From NCBI RefSeq assembly GCF_018403665.1, contig NZ_BOVJ01000040.1, positions 1 through 64,000 of the forward strand: a stretch of DNA of 64,000 bases. Reading direction: 5' to 3'. Positions within the stretch are counted from its first letter, which is position 1. The number at the start of each line of letters is the position of its first letter. The stretch is from Paenibacillus cisolokensis. Its GTDB lineage: Bacteria > Bacillota > Bacilli > Paenibacillales > Paenibacillaceae. Shown piece by piece: positions 26,597-36,400 of this stretch. A model generated the notes under the pieces. The model searched no databases and was not told the DNA's origin. It saw only the letters and a list, made by a program, of their open reading frames with translations. Both the position numbers and the translations under genes were made by a program.

Positions 26597-28906
26597 ATGG
26601 CTATCAAGCTACGAACTGCCCGAACGGGAAAATCGGACGAACGCGTACGCCGCATCGCGCTTCTGCTGTTTGCGGTTTTGCTCGTTCTCACGGGAGCGGT
26701 CGCTCCGGCGCAGTCCGCGTCAGCCGAACAAACCGCCGTCCAAACGCCGCAGCTGACGATCGATACCCATACGGACGGCGCGAGCGTTGCCCCCGGCATC
26801 GTCCGGATAGGCGGGACATATACGAACGTCTATGCCATCGAGCTGATCGTCAATGCCGGAAAACTGCTGGACGCTCATCTGGACGACCCGGACGGCGACG
26901 ACTCGGGCGTCTGGTATGCGGAATGGAATGCGGCCGAATATGACGGCGCGGTCGAGCTGGTCGCCCGCGGCGTCGATGCGGCGACCCGCTATGCAGCCTG
27001 GTCGGAACCGGTTCGCGTCAGCGTGGATAATCCGAGGGCAAATATTCCGGATGTGTCGATTGTGTCGCCGGCCGACGGCGGCACGGTCGGGGACAGCGCC
27101 GACATCCGCGTTGCCGTGTCCGCCCGCAACCGGCTCAAGCAGGTGCAGGTTCGCGTCAATGGCGGACCGTGGCGCAACGCCGCACAAAAACAAGACGGGA
27201 CGTACGTCGTGAAGTGGAATTTCCGGTCATCCGGCGAACGGTACTTCAGCATCGAAGCACGGGCGACCGACGCGGAAGGGAATGTCGGACGCAGCCTGTC
27301 GACCTACGTGCGGACGGCCGGCGCCGTGCCGGAGCCGACGCCGGCCCGCGGCCGGGAACGGTCGATGTGGATCTGGGAGAACGCATCGTATAATCTGATC
27401 CTGAATCCCGGCTCGCGGCATGTGCTCGATGTGATGGCGTCGGACACCGCAACGTTCGGACAGGAGCCTGTCCGGACGCTCTATCTCGGCATCGCCGCCC
27501 ATGAAGGGATCGACATCGCCGAGGACGAGCGGCAGAAGCTGCGCGACTTTGTTTCGTGGGCGCACGGGCGCGGCTACCGCGTAGAGGCGCTTATCGCCGG
27601 AGGCACCGTTCCGCCGTTTTTCGGCGCGTATGAGCGGTATCGCAAGGAGGCTTTGCGCGAATTCGAGAAGGTGCTGAACTATAATCTGTCCTCCGCTCCG
27701 GACGAGCGGTTCGACGGCGTCAACGTCGATACCGAGCCGTACATTTTGGCCGACTTCAAAACCGGTTATCCGCGGCTGCAGATCGAATATCTCGACATGC
27801 TGGCGGCGCTTATGGAGCGCAAGGAAGCGTCCGGCCTCGGTCTCTCCGTCGGCCCGGCGATTCCGCGCTGGTACGATTCGTCGCCGACGGCGGAGAAGAT
27901 CGTCTGGAACGGGCAAGAGAAGTGGCTGTCCGAGCATATTCAGGATATCGCCGATTACATCGCCATTATGGATTACCGCGATCAGGCGGAAGGCAGCCCC
28001 GGCATCATTGCGCAGGCCCAGGGAGAGATCGACTACGCGAACGCCATCGGCAAGCCGAACTCGGTCGTCATCGGCGTCGAGACGAAAGACATCGCCGACG
28101 GGGGCGATCCGGAGACGATCAGCTTCCGCGAGGAAGGGCGCGATTACATGGAGCGGGAGCTGGACAAGGTAGAAGCCGCTTTCGGCGACAGCCCGTCGTT
28201 CGGGGGCATTGCGCTCCATCATTACGACACGCTGCGGGAGCTGCCGTCGGCCTGGGGACCCGAGGCGCGGTTCTGGCAGCCGCCCGCCGATTCGAAGCCG
28301 CCGTCCCGGGTCGGTTGGCTGAAGGCGGAAGCTTTCGACCATCAGCGGATCGACATCGCTTACGGCCGGGCGAAGGACAATGGGGAAGTGAAGGAATACC
28401 GCATCTATCGCGGCACCGAACCCGGTTTTCCGGCGGACGAAGCCCATCTGGCCGGTACGGCGCGCGGGCTGAACTTCCGGGATCAGGGGCTGTTGCCGGG
28501 AACGACATACTACTACAAGGTGAGCGCCGTCGATATGGCGGGCAACGAAGGACCGATATCCGCCAGGGCGTCTGCGTCCACCGGACAGACGTCGCTGAAG
28601 CCGATGATCGTCCAGGGCATGAGCGTCGCTTACGACGGCAGCCGGGCAACCGTCACGCTGCGCATCGTCGATCTGGAGACGGGCGAGCCCGTTCCGGCGA
28701 CGGTTCACGGGCGGTTCACCTTCATGGGCGGCAGATATATCAGCGCCGCAACCGGAGCGGACGGCGTCCTGACCGCCTCGTCGGAAGCGGTGTCCGCTGT
28801 TTCGGGCGAGATCGGCTTCGCGCCGCGCCGGGTCATGGCGGCAGGCTACTACTGGGCCGGCGCCTACGACGATCCGCGCGAGGCGTCCGCCGTCTGGGGG
28901 CCGTAA
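26597..28906 (+). CDS. secreted multidomain TIM-barrel protein with Ig-like and fibronectin III domains
   Basis: 769 residues. Signal peptide with Ala-rich cleavage region (ALLLFAVLLVLTGAVAPAQS, then ASA), two Ig-like segments (about 45-230), a central domain starting at SMWIWENASYNLI (about 255-560) with barrel-like blocks DGVNVDTEPYI, GLGLSVGPAIPRWY, YIAIMDYRD and VIGVETKD, then an Fn3 domain (KEYRIYRGTEPGFP...TYYYKVSAVDMAGNEGP) and a C-terminal beta domain. Acidic residues on strand ends suggest a glycosidase-like enzyme, but the family is not recognised with certainty. ATG 26597 follows GAGGAGAGG; the frame is open to 26504. It lies between the two-component genes and a sugar importer, consistent with extracellular glycan processing. 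Confidence 0.75.
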   Translation: MAIKLRTARTGKSDERVRRIALLLFAVLLVLTGAVAPAQSASAEQTAVQTPQLTIDTHTDGASVAPGIVRIGGTYTNVYAIELIVNAGKLLDAHLDDPDGDDSGVWYAEWNAAEYDGAVELVARGVDAATRYAAWSEPVRVSVDNPRANIPDVSIVSPADGGTVGDSADIRVAVSARNRLKQVQVRVNGGPWRNAAQKQDGTYVVKWNFRSSGERYFSIEARATDAEGNVGRSLSTYVRTAGAVPEPTPARGRERSMWIWENASYNLILNPGSRHVLDVMASDTATFGQEPVRTLYLGIAAHEGIDIAEDERQKLRDFVSWAHGRGYRVEALIAGGTVPPFFGAYERYRKEALREFEKVLNYNLSSAPDERFDGVNVDTEPYILADFKTGYPRLQIEYLDMLAALMERKEASGLGLSVGPAIPRWYDSSPTAEKIVWNGQEKWLSEHIQDIADYIAIMDYRDQAEGSPGIIAQAQGEIDYANAIGKPNSVVIGVETKDIADGGDPETISFREEGRDYMERELDKVEAAFGDSPSFGGIALHHYDTLRELPSAWGPEARFWQPPADSKPPSRVGWLKAEAFDHQRIDIAYGRAKDNGEVKEYRIYRGTEPGFPADEAHLAGTARGLNFRDQGLLPGTTYYYKVSAVDMAGNEGPISARASASTGQTSLKPMIVQGMSVAYDGSRATVTLRIVDLETGEPVPATVHGRFTFMGGRYISAATGADGVLTASSEAVSAVSGEIGFAPRRVMAAGYYWAGAYDDPREASAVWGP

Positions 28907-28977
28907 TCCGGCGGCGAAGCTTTGAGGTCATTCGGACATTTTAATATACAAGATAAGACGACAGGGGGAAAACGAAC

Positions 28978-30390
28978 ATGAAAACAAAGAAATGGTCGAT
29001 CGCGCTGCTGGCTGTCATTCTCGCAACGGTACTGGCGCTCGCCGGTTGCGGCGGAGGCGGCAGCACCGAACCGACGGGTTCGACGGATGCGGGCGAAGGG
29101 CAAGGCGCCGAAGGGACGGGCAGCGAACCGTCCGGTCAGACGGAGCCGTCCGGTCAGAATGAGCAGGTGGAAATTACACTCGGCTATTACTCGGATGCCA
29201 AGTCCGACGCCAAGATGAAAGAGCTGATCGAGAAGTTCAAAGCGAAGCATCCGAACATTACGGTCAAGACGCAGAGTGCGCCTTACGGGCAATTTTTCCA
29301 AAAGCTCGATACGCAAATCGCCGCCGGTCAAGCGCCGGACGTATGGCTGTCCGACGGCGTATACGTAATGAAATACGCGGAACGCGGCGCCGTGCGCGAA
29401 TTGACCGATTGGATCGAGAACGATCTGAATAAAGACGACTACTACGGCCTCGATTTCAACAAGGACGCGGAGGGACGGTATTGGGCCGTGCCGCAGGGCA
29501 TCCAGGTCGGCGTCCTGTTCTACAACAAGGATCTGTTCGACAAGGCGCAGGTGCCGTACCCGACGGAAGACTGGACATGGGAAGATCTGAAGGAGACGGG
29601 GGCCAAGCTGACGGTCGACGCAGCGGGCAAGACAGCGGAGCAGGACGGCTTCGACAGCAACAACGTCAATCAGTTCGGTCTGACCTTCTTCAGCATTACG
29701 GAAGGCTGGTTCCCCGTGTTGAAAAGCTACGGCGGCGGCGTTCTCGACGAGACGCTGACCAAGTCGATCGTCAATTCGCCGGAGAACAAGCAGGCGGTCG
29801 AATGGATGGTCGACGGCATGAAGCGGGGCATCATTACCGATCCGGTCGACCTGAAGAGCTTCCAGAGCGCGATGGCGGTGTTCCCGAGCGGATCGGCCGC
29901 GATGCGGATCGGCATTTACTCGCGGGTACTGGCGGCCAACGAAGCGGGATTGAACTACGACGTGACCTTGCTGCCCAAAGGGCCTGACGGCAAGCGGTTC
30001 TCGCCGGTCATCGCCAACTCCTGGGTGATCAACGCCAAATCCGACGACAAAAAAGCCCAGGCTGCCTGGGAATGGATCAAATTTTGGGCAACCGAGGACG
30101 AGGTGCAGCGCGAATGGGCTGCGCTCGGCGAAGCGGTGCCGGTCAAGAAATCGGTGGCGCAATCGGATGTGTTCCTGACCCAAAGCGACAAGCCGGCAAA
30201 CCGCAAGGCGTTTCTGGACAGTCTGGAATTCGCCGGTACGCTCGACAGCAATGCGGTGTGGGAGGAATGGGTCGGCAAGTTCAACGAGCATGCGCAGCGC
30301 GCGTTCCTCGGCGATACGACGGTCGATGAAGCGCTCGCCGCGGCCGACAAGGATATTCAAGCCATCCTCGATACGTTCTATCAGAAATAA
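28978..30390 (+). CDS. ABC transporter sugar-binding lipoprotein (extracellular solute-binding protein family 1)
   Basis: 470 residues: signal peptide with lipobox LAGCG, a Gly/Ser/Glu-rich linker (residues about 24-60), then the family 1 domain (ITLGYYSDAKSDAKMKELIEKF, ... AAGQAPDVWLSDGVY, ... WAVPQGIQVGVLFYNKDLF). These receptors bind mono- or oligosaccharides for CUT1 importers. It is followed by two permeases; no ATPase is present. Confidence 0.93.
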   Translation: MKTKKWSIALLAVILATVLALAGCGGGGSTEPTGSTDAGEGQGAEGTGSEPSGQTEPSGQNEQVEITLGYYSDAKSDAKMKELIEKFKAKHPNITVKTQSAPYGQFFQKLDTQIAAGQAPDVWLSDGVYVMKYAERGAVRELTDWIENDLNKDDYYGLDFNKDAEGRYWAVPQGIQVGVLFYNKDLFDKAQVPYPTEDWTWEDLKETGAKLTVDAAGKTAEQDGFDSNNVNQFGLTFFSITEGWFPVLKSYGGGVLDETLTKSIVNSPENKQAVEWMVDGMKRGIITDPVDLKSFQSAMAVFPSGSAAMRIGIYSRVLAANEAGLNYDVTLLPKGPDGKRFSPVIANSWVINAKSDDKKAQAAWEWIKFWATEDEVQREWAALGEAVPVKKSVAQSDVFLTQSDKPANRKAFLDSLEFAGTLDSNAVWEEWVGKFNEHAQRAFLGDTTVDEALAAADKDIQAILDTFYQK

Positions 30391-30414
30391 GCGCACGAAA
30401 AGGCGGGACACGAC

Positions 30415-31380
30415 ATGACCAGCAATCAACAGACAGCCGGACGGGCGCTGGCCGGGGCGGGGCCGTCCCGGTCGAAACGGCGCAAATGGCTCGATCAGGA
30501 AGGGAGATGGGGGCTGCTCTTCGTCTCCCCTTATCTTATTCATTTTATTGTGTTCGTTGCCGGCCCGCTGGCCGCCTCGCTCTATTTCAGCCTGTCGGAT
30601 TACGATATGCTCAATCCCCCCAAGTGGACGGGGCTCGATAATTACGCCAGGCTGCTGCATGATCCGCTATTTTGGAAATCGCTCTGGAACACGCTCTATT
30701 TCGTTATTCTGTTCGTGCCTTCGCAGGCGTTCCTCGCGCTGCTGCTCGCGGTGGCGCTCAACCGCAAGCTGAAAGGGCTCAAGCTGTTCCGGATGGCGCA
30801 TTTCATACCGGTCATCTCGTCCTGGACCGTTATTTTGTACGTGGCCGACTCGGTATTCAATCCGCGCTTCGGCTTCGCCAACGCTTTCCTGACGCGGATC
30901 GGGCTCGATCCGCAGCGGTGGCTGCAGGATGAGCAGCTTGTCATTCCGCTGCTTGTGCTGATCGCCGTATGGAAAGGGATCGGTTATATGATGGTCATCT
31001 ATCTGGCGGGGTTGCAGAGCGTACCCGGCGATCTGTACGAGGCGGCGGATATCGACGGAGCCGGCGCGGTCCGCAAGTTCCGGGCGATTACGCTGCCGCT
31101 CATTTCGCCGACGACCTTTCTCGTCATCGTGCTTAGCACGATTTCGACTTTCCAGGCGTTCGAACAAATTTACGTGCTGACGGGCGGTGCGGGCGGCATT
31201 ACCGCGGCGGGCGGTCCGAACAATGCCAGCCTCGTGCTGATGCTGTATCTGTACCGCGAAGGGTTTGCCTTCATGCGGATGGGCTACGCTTCCGCGCTCG
31301 CCTGGGTGCTTTTCACCATTCTGTTCGTGCTCACGCTGCTTCAGCTGCGGCTGCAGGGCAGATGGGTCCACTACGATTGA
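30415..31380 (+). CDS. sugar ABC transporter permease (MalF/UgpA-type)
   Basis: 321 residues, six helices after a charged N-terminus. The cytoplasmic EAA loop that docks the ATPase is EAADIDGAGAVRKFRAITLPL. It pairs with the next permease in a CUT1 importer. RBS lies in the AAAGGCGGGA region before ATG 30415. Confidence 0.92.
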   Translation: MTSNQQTAGRALAGAGPSRSKRRKWLDQEGRWGLLFVSPYLIHFIVFVAGPLAASLYFSLSDYDMLNPPKWTGLDNYARLLHDPLFWKSLWNTLYFVILFVPSQAFLALLLAVALNRKLKGLKLFRMAHFIPVISSWTVILYVADSVFNPRFGFANAFLTRIGLDPQRWLQDEQLVIPLLVLIAVWKGIGYMMVIYLAGLQSVPGDLYEAADIDGAGAVRKFRAITLPLISPTTFLVIVLSTISTFQAFEQIYVLTGGAGGITAAGGPNNASLVLMLYLYREGFAFMRMGYASALAWVLFTILFVLTLLQLRLQGRWVHYD

Positions 31381-31407
31381 TCTTCATGCAAGAAAGGAGG
31401 ACGCCCG

Positions 31408-32232
31408 ATGCGACGCAAAACGGCTGCCGGCATTATCGGATGGACGGTCGTGCTGATCAGCTCGCTGGTCATGCTCGTGCCGTTTCTGACAACGCTGTTC
31501 AATTCGCTTAAGACGTACAAAGAGTATACGGCTGTACCGCCCAAATGGATACCGGAAACGTTCCAGTGGTCCAACTATTCGGAAGTGCTCAAGCTCGGCA
31601 ATTTCGGCGCGTATACGATGAACAGCTTCATCGTTGCGCTGCTGTCCGTCGCGGGCGCGCTGCTGTCCTGTTCGCTCGTCGGCTACGCTTTCGCCCGGCT
31701 GCGATTTCCGCTCAAAAATGCCCTGTTCGTAATGGTGCTCGGCACGATGATGATTCCGCCCGTCGTCATCATCATTCCGCATTTTATCATTTTCAACGAA
31801 TTGAACCTGCTGGACACGCTGACCCCGCTATGGGTCATCGAATGGCTGGCTCAACCGTTCGGCATCTTTCTGATGCGCCAGGCGTTCATGAACATTCCGA
31901 AGGAGTACGAGGAGTCGGCGAAGATGGAGGGCTGCAATCCGTTTCAAATCTATTGGCGTGTCTGCATGCCGATGGCGCTGCCGACGCTGGCCACGCTGGC
32001 GATTTTCACATTTATGGGCAAGTGGAACGAAATTTTGGCGCCCGTTATCTACTTGACGACGAATGAGAAATATACGCTGCCGATCGGCATTCTGTCACTT
32101 GGCGGACAGTGGTTCGGCAACGAGCAATATATGGTCGCCGCGGCGCTGCTCAGCCTGCTGCCGATTCTCGCGGTGTTTCTGTTCGCGGAGAAATATTTCG
32201 TCCAAAATCATGTCAGCTCAGGGATCAAGTAG
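31408..32232 (+). CDS. sugar ABC transporter permease (MalG/UgpE-type)
   Basis: 274 residues, six helices. The EAA loop is EESAKMEGCNPFQIYWRVCM, followed by PMALPTLATLAIF. AAAGGAGG lies before ATG 31408. With the two upstream genes it forms an importer that must borrow a shared ATPase such as MsmX, as is common in Bacilli. Confidence 0.92.
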   Translation: MRRKTAAGIIGWTVVLISSLVMLVPFLTTLFNSLKTYKEYTAVPPKWIPETFQWSNYSEVLKLGNFGAYTMNSFIVALLSVAGALLSCSLVGYAFARLRFPLKNALFVMVLGTMMIPPVVIIIPHFIIFNELNLLDTLTPLWVIEWLAQPFGIFLMRQAFMNIPKEYEESAKMEGCNPFQIYWRVCMPMALPTLATLAIFTFMGKWNEILAPVIYLTTNEKYTLPIGILSLGGQWFGNEQYMVAAALLSLLPILAVFLFAEKYFVQNHVSSGIK

Positions 32233-32344
32233 AAGCGAAGGCGCTTATTGATGAAACCTATAGCGTGAATAGAAATGATATATTTCACTTATATTCCCGA
32301 ATGTGCCACACTGGTTGCAAATCTTCATGCAAGGAGGCGGCGGC

Positions 32345-33112
32345 ATGTGTCCGAAGCACAACTGGCAGCCTGACTTGTACGACGGCAAGCACGGCTACGT
32401 ATCGGCATTCGGGAAGGACGTCGTCCGGCTGCTTCGGCCGGAGCCGGGCGAGCGCATTTTGGACGTCGGATGCGGAACGGGCGATCTGGCATACGAAATA
32501 TCGAAGTCGGGGGCGATCGTCGTCGGCATGGACGCTTCCCCGGAGATGGTGGAGAAAGCGCGGAATAAATATCCCGGGCTGCGCTTCTTTGTCGGCGACG
32601 CGGAGCGGTTCACTTATGACGGATCGTTCGATGCCGTCTTTTCCAACGCGGCGCTGCACTGGATGAAGAACGCCCCGCAGGTGGCGGCATGTATATGGGA
32701 TGTATTGCGGCCTGGCGGAAGATTTGTCGCTGAAATGGGAGGGAAGGGAAACGTCGGCGCGGTAGTGCGCGGGATTACCGAGGTGCTGAAAGAGGAATGC
32801 GGGATCGATGCGGAGCGGCTCAATCCGTGGTATTTTCCGAGCATCGGGGAGTATAGCGGATTGCTGGAACGGCAAGGTTTTCGCGTGACCTATGCCGTCC
32901 ATTTCGACCGGCCGACTCCGATGGAGGACGGGGAGAGGGGGCTCCATCACTGGCTTGCCGCTTATGCGGGTTCCTTCTTCGCACCGTTTACGGAATCGGA
33001 AAAGGCCGATTTATTCGACAAAATCGCGGCCAGGTTAAAGCCCATGCTGTTTGAAGAAAGAGTCTGGCGCCTCGATTACAGCCGGCTGCGGATTGCTGCG
33101 GTCAAGCCGTAA
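32345..33112 (+). CDS. SAM-dependent methyltransferase (trans-aconitate methyltransferase-like)
   Basis: 255 residues. Class I Rossmann methyltransferase motif I ILDVGCGTGDLAYEI, acidic loop VVGMDASPEMVEKAR, FVGDAERF, then FDAVFSNAALHWM, which resembles Tam-type enzymes. The target is unknown. ATG 32345 follows AAGGAGGCGGC; the frame is open to 32303. It is followed by a bidirectional-looking terminator. Confidence 0.88.
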   Translation: MCPKHNWQPDLYDGKHGYVSAFGKDVVRLLRPEPGERILDVGCGTGDLAYEISKSGAIVVGMDASPEMVEKARNKYPGLRFFVGDAERFTYDGSFDAVFSNAALHWMKNAPQVAACIWDVLRPGGRFVAEMGGKGNVGAVVRGITEVLKEECGIDAERLNPWYFPSIGEYSGLLERQGFRVTYAVHFDRPTPMEDGERGLHHWLAAYAGSFFAPFTESEKADLFDKIAARLKPMLFEERVWRLDYSRLRIAAVKP

Positions 33113-33182
33113 GTAGTGCGCGCGGCCGGATCGTCGCGTGCGGATAAGAACCTGCAGGCGCAGTGGCGGCACCACGAGCCGT

Positions 33183-33225
33183 AAAAACGGGACTTTCGGG
33201 AGTTATCCCCGGAAGTCCCGTTTTT
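33183..33225. terminator. strong hairpin terminator after the methyltransferase
   Basis: AAAAACGGGACTTTCGGG pairs with CCCGGAAGTCCCGTTTTT (33183-33225), giving a T-run on either strand. Confidence 0.88.
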
Positions 33226-33402
33226 ATATCGTCTCCCGACGGCCTATTCGGCATGAAACTTCTGCGCCGGACATATGGTGTATACGGACGTAAATCGGAC
33301 AAGCCCTTCATCAAAGCTTTATTCTCCGATAGCTCCCGGTTTACATTCGCATGTTACACTGGAATAGCTTGGAAAACGATAGCTGAAAAGGGAGAGGATG
33401 AA

Positions 33403-36400
33403 ATGAGGAGGAAAAGCAGGTACAAAGCGTTTATGCGCTTCGTATGCGCATGGACGGCAGCGGCTGTGGCGCTCGGCTGGACGACGGGGATCGGGCCGTC
33501 CGGGGCGCATGCGGCGGGAACGGAGCGCAAGACGCTGCAAGCGTCCAAAAGCGCGGCAGCCCCCGTTATCGACGGCAGTCCGGACGAACCGATGTGGCAG
33601 GTGAACGAAGCGATCGCCGTCCCTTTCGGAGACGGTCAGCATCAAAATGCGGCATTCGGTATGCTGTGGGATGCAAACTACTTGTATATTGCGGTAAAAG
33701 CGGAGGACGACCGTCTTGTTCATAACGGGGCCGGATACTGGTTCGAGCAGGACAACATGAGCTTGTACTTCGATCCTTCCCTGCACCGTTCTGTTCCGTT
33801 CGCAGACAGCGATATGCAGATCGGCATCGTGTATGCGCCGGATTCGTCGACGCCCGGGTTTTATTTCGGCGGGGCGCCAAATCATGCGGGCAAGGATGCG
33901 ACCCGGATTTTGCGGGCGATCCGGACGACCGGGGACGGCTGGACGGCGGAGCTTGCCGTTCCATGGGACATGCTCTCCTTCGATCCGATGAAGCAGAAGA
34001 AGCTCGGATTCGAAATTTCGGTCACCGATCGCGACGATCCGGCCGGCCCCTCTCCTTTTCAGGCCTGGAGCGCTTATCAATCCGAATCGTTCTGGAACGA
34101 TACGTCCGGTTACGGTGAAATCACGCTGAGCGACACGATTGCGGACGGCGCCGTAAACGACGTTTTGATCGATGAAAATTTCGACGGCTATGAAGCGGGC
34201 GCGGTGATACCGAACTGGATTTCCGGGGGGACTGACGGCAGTCCGCCGCTGACGGTTACGCGCGATACGTATGGCAACGGCCGTCTGACATTCGACGGCG
34301 GGCAGGCCGGCACGGAAGCTTGGACGCTCGCGCCCGCGCAATGGGACAATTATATCGTCGAGGCGGATATCCGCTTCGAAGAGCCGCCGGGCGATGCGGG
34401 CCGCGCCGGACTTCTGTTCCGCGCCGCTCCTGAAGGCGCCCCGCCTTACCATGAGGCGGCAATCCGAAGCGATGGCCAATTCGAGGTAGCGCAGCGCAAG
34501 CCGGACAACAGCCGGAACGTAATGGACGCCGGCCAAGCGCCGCCATTGGAGCCGAATCAAGCGTATACGTATAAATTGCGGGTGTTCGACCGGAACGTCA
34601 AAACTTATATAAAGGCGAAGGAGGACGGCGAGTTCACGCTGCTGTCGGACCGTTCGTTCGATTCCGGGCTTCAGGAACGGGGCAAGGCCGGACTGCAGGC
34701 GAGCCAAAGCGCCGTATCCTTCGATAATTTCAAAGTGACGCGAATATTCGCCGCCAGCTTGAATATGGACGTGCCGGAAACGGTGGAAGCGCTGACCGGT
34801 CCCATTGCGCCGGTCTTCGCGGCGCAATTCTCGGACGGCATCATCGAACCGGTCGCCGCCGAACGGGTCAGGCTGTACTCCTCCGACGAGTCGGTCGTCC
34901 GCATTATCGACAACCGGCTTTACCCCTTAAAGGAAGGGCAAGCTACCGTAACGGCGGTTTACGACCGGGCGGAGACGGTCCGGACGCTGACCGTGTCGCC
35001 TTCCGAGACCGGCGCCAAAGTCGTAGGCCTGAAGCATGACCGGGGCTACTTGCTGGCCGTAGCCGGACAGCCTGTCGACCTGGCGAGCCTCTCGTTCGAA
35101 GCGGAGTATAATGACATGACGACGGGGACGATCGCGGGAAGCGAATTGGACTGGGCGTCCGAAGACGACGGAATCGAGATCGGGCACGGCACCCTTATAG
35201 CGAATCGGAAAGGGATTTTCGCGGTAACGGCCGCCAAGGACGGCGTCTCGCTGCCGCTTACGATCGTGGCCAAAGACGCCGGCGAGCCGGTCTATGTGCT
35301 GTACGAGGACACGTTCGACGACGTTCCGGACGGCGCCATGCCGCAAGGATGGACGCGGATCGAAGGGACGACAGCAGCGAAAGCCGCCGTACAGGCCGGC
35401 GCGTTCGTGCTCGATGCCCGCTCGGCGCCGGACAATCCGTCGCGCGTGCTGCTGCCCGATTATTTAAGGCAATTCGGCGATTACACGATCGAAGCCGACG
35501 TCACGCACATCGCCGCGAACGATCCGACCCGCTGGCATTCGATCATGTACCGGGTGCAGCCCGGCAATTACCCGTATTACCAGATGGCGGTCCGCCAGGA
35601 TGCGACGGCGCCGAACGGCGTCGAATTCGCCGAACGGACGCCCGCCAACGCCTGGTCCGTTATCGAGAAAGGCCCGTATGCCGAACAGATCATGCCGGAT
35701 AAGCTGTACCGCTATACCGTCAAGGTTCGCGGGAACCGGGTCCAGCAGTGGATCGGCGATCAGCTGATCGTCGACACCGACCAGGCTTTCGCCTACGGCA
35801 AAGGCGGTATCGGGCTGCAGGCGAACGGCAGCGCGATGAAGGTCGATAATATCCGGGTTACGTTGCAGGAAGAGCCGCTGCCGCCGCTGCCTGCGGATCG
35901 ATTCGTACAGGTAACCGAGCCGCAGACCGCCATCGCACTTGCGCCGACGATTGCCGCCTATCCCGATTCGTGGGAACGGTTGACGGCCTGGGCGGGCGAG
36001 CCGCAGGGACGGCCGGCCACCGTATTTCTGCATGTAAACGCCAAGCTTCAAGTGACCGATCCGTCCGGCAAGCGGGCGATCGGCACGCTCGACGAAGCGC
36101 TGCGGACGATCGGCACGACGATGATTCCGGCCTTCTATGTACGTCAGGCAGGCGCGGTTGATGCGCTGCTCGAATATGTCGGAGACGAGCGCATCGAAGA
36201 CGCGTTTATCGTCTCGGATAAAGGCGACCTGATCCGGCGGGCCCGACAGGCGAATCCGATGCTGCGCGGCATTATCGACTACACGGGCCACCATGGGCTG
36301 TCCGGAAAGCCGAATACGAAGAAGCTGATGGAGATCGTGAAAAAAACGAACGGCTACTCCGCCAAGATTGCCTTGCTCCCGGAAGATGCCGCGACGGCCG

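Noticed and set aside
27227-28708. Minus-strand 493-codon frame opposite the secreted barrel gene
   Set aside because: Antisense shadow without ribosome site or recognisable motifs.
33163-33402. N-terminal extension of the GDPD protein
   Set aside because: This stretch contains a terminator hairpin, and a proper ribosome site with signal peptide begins at 33403.
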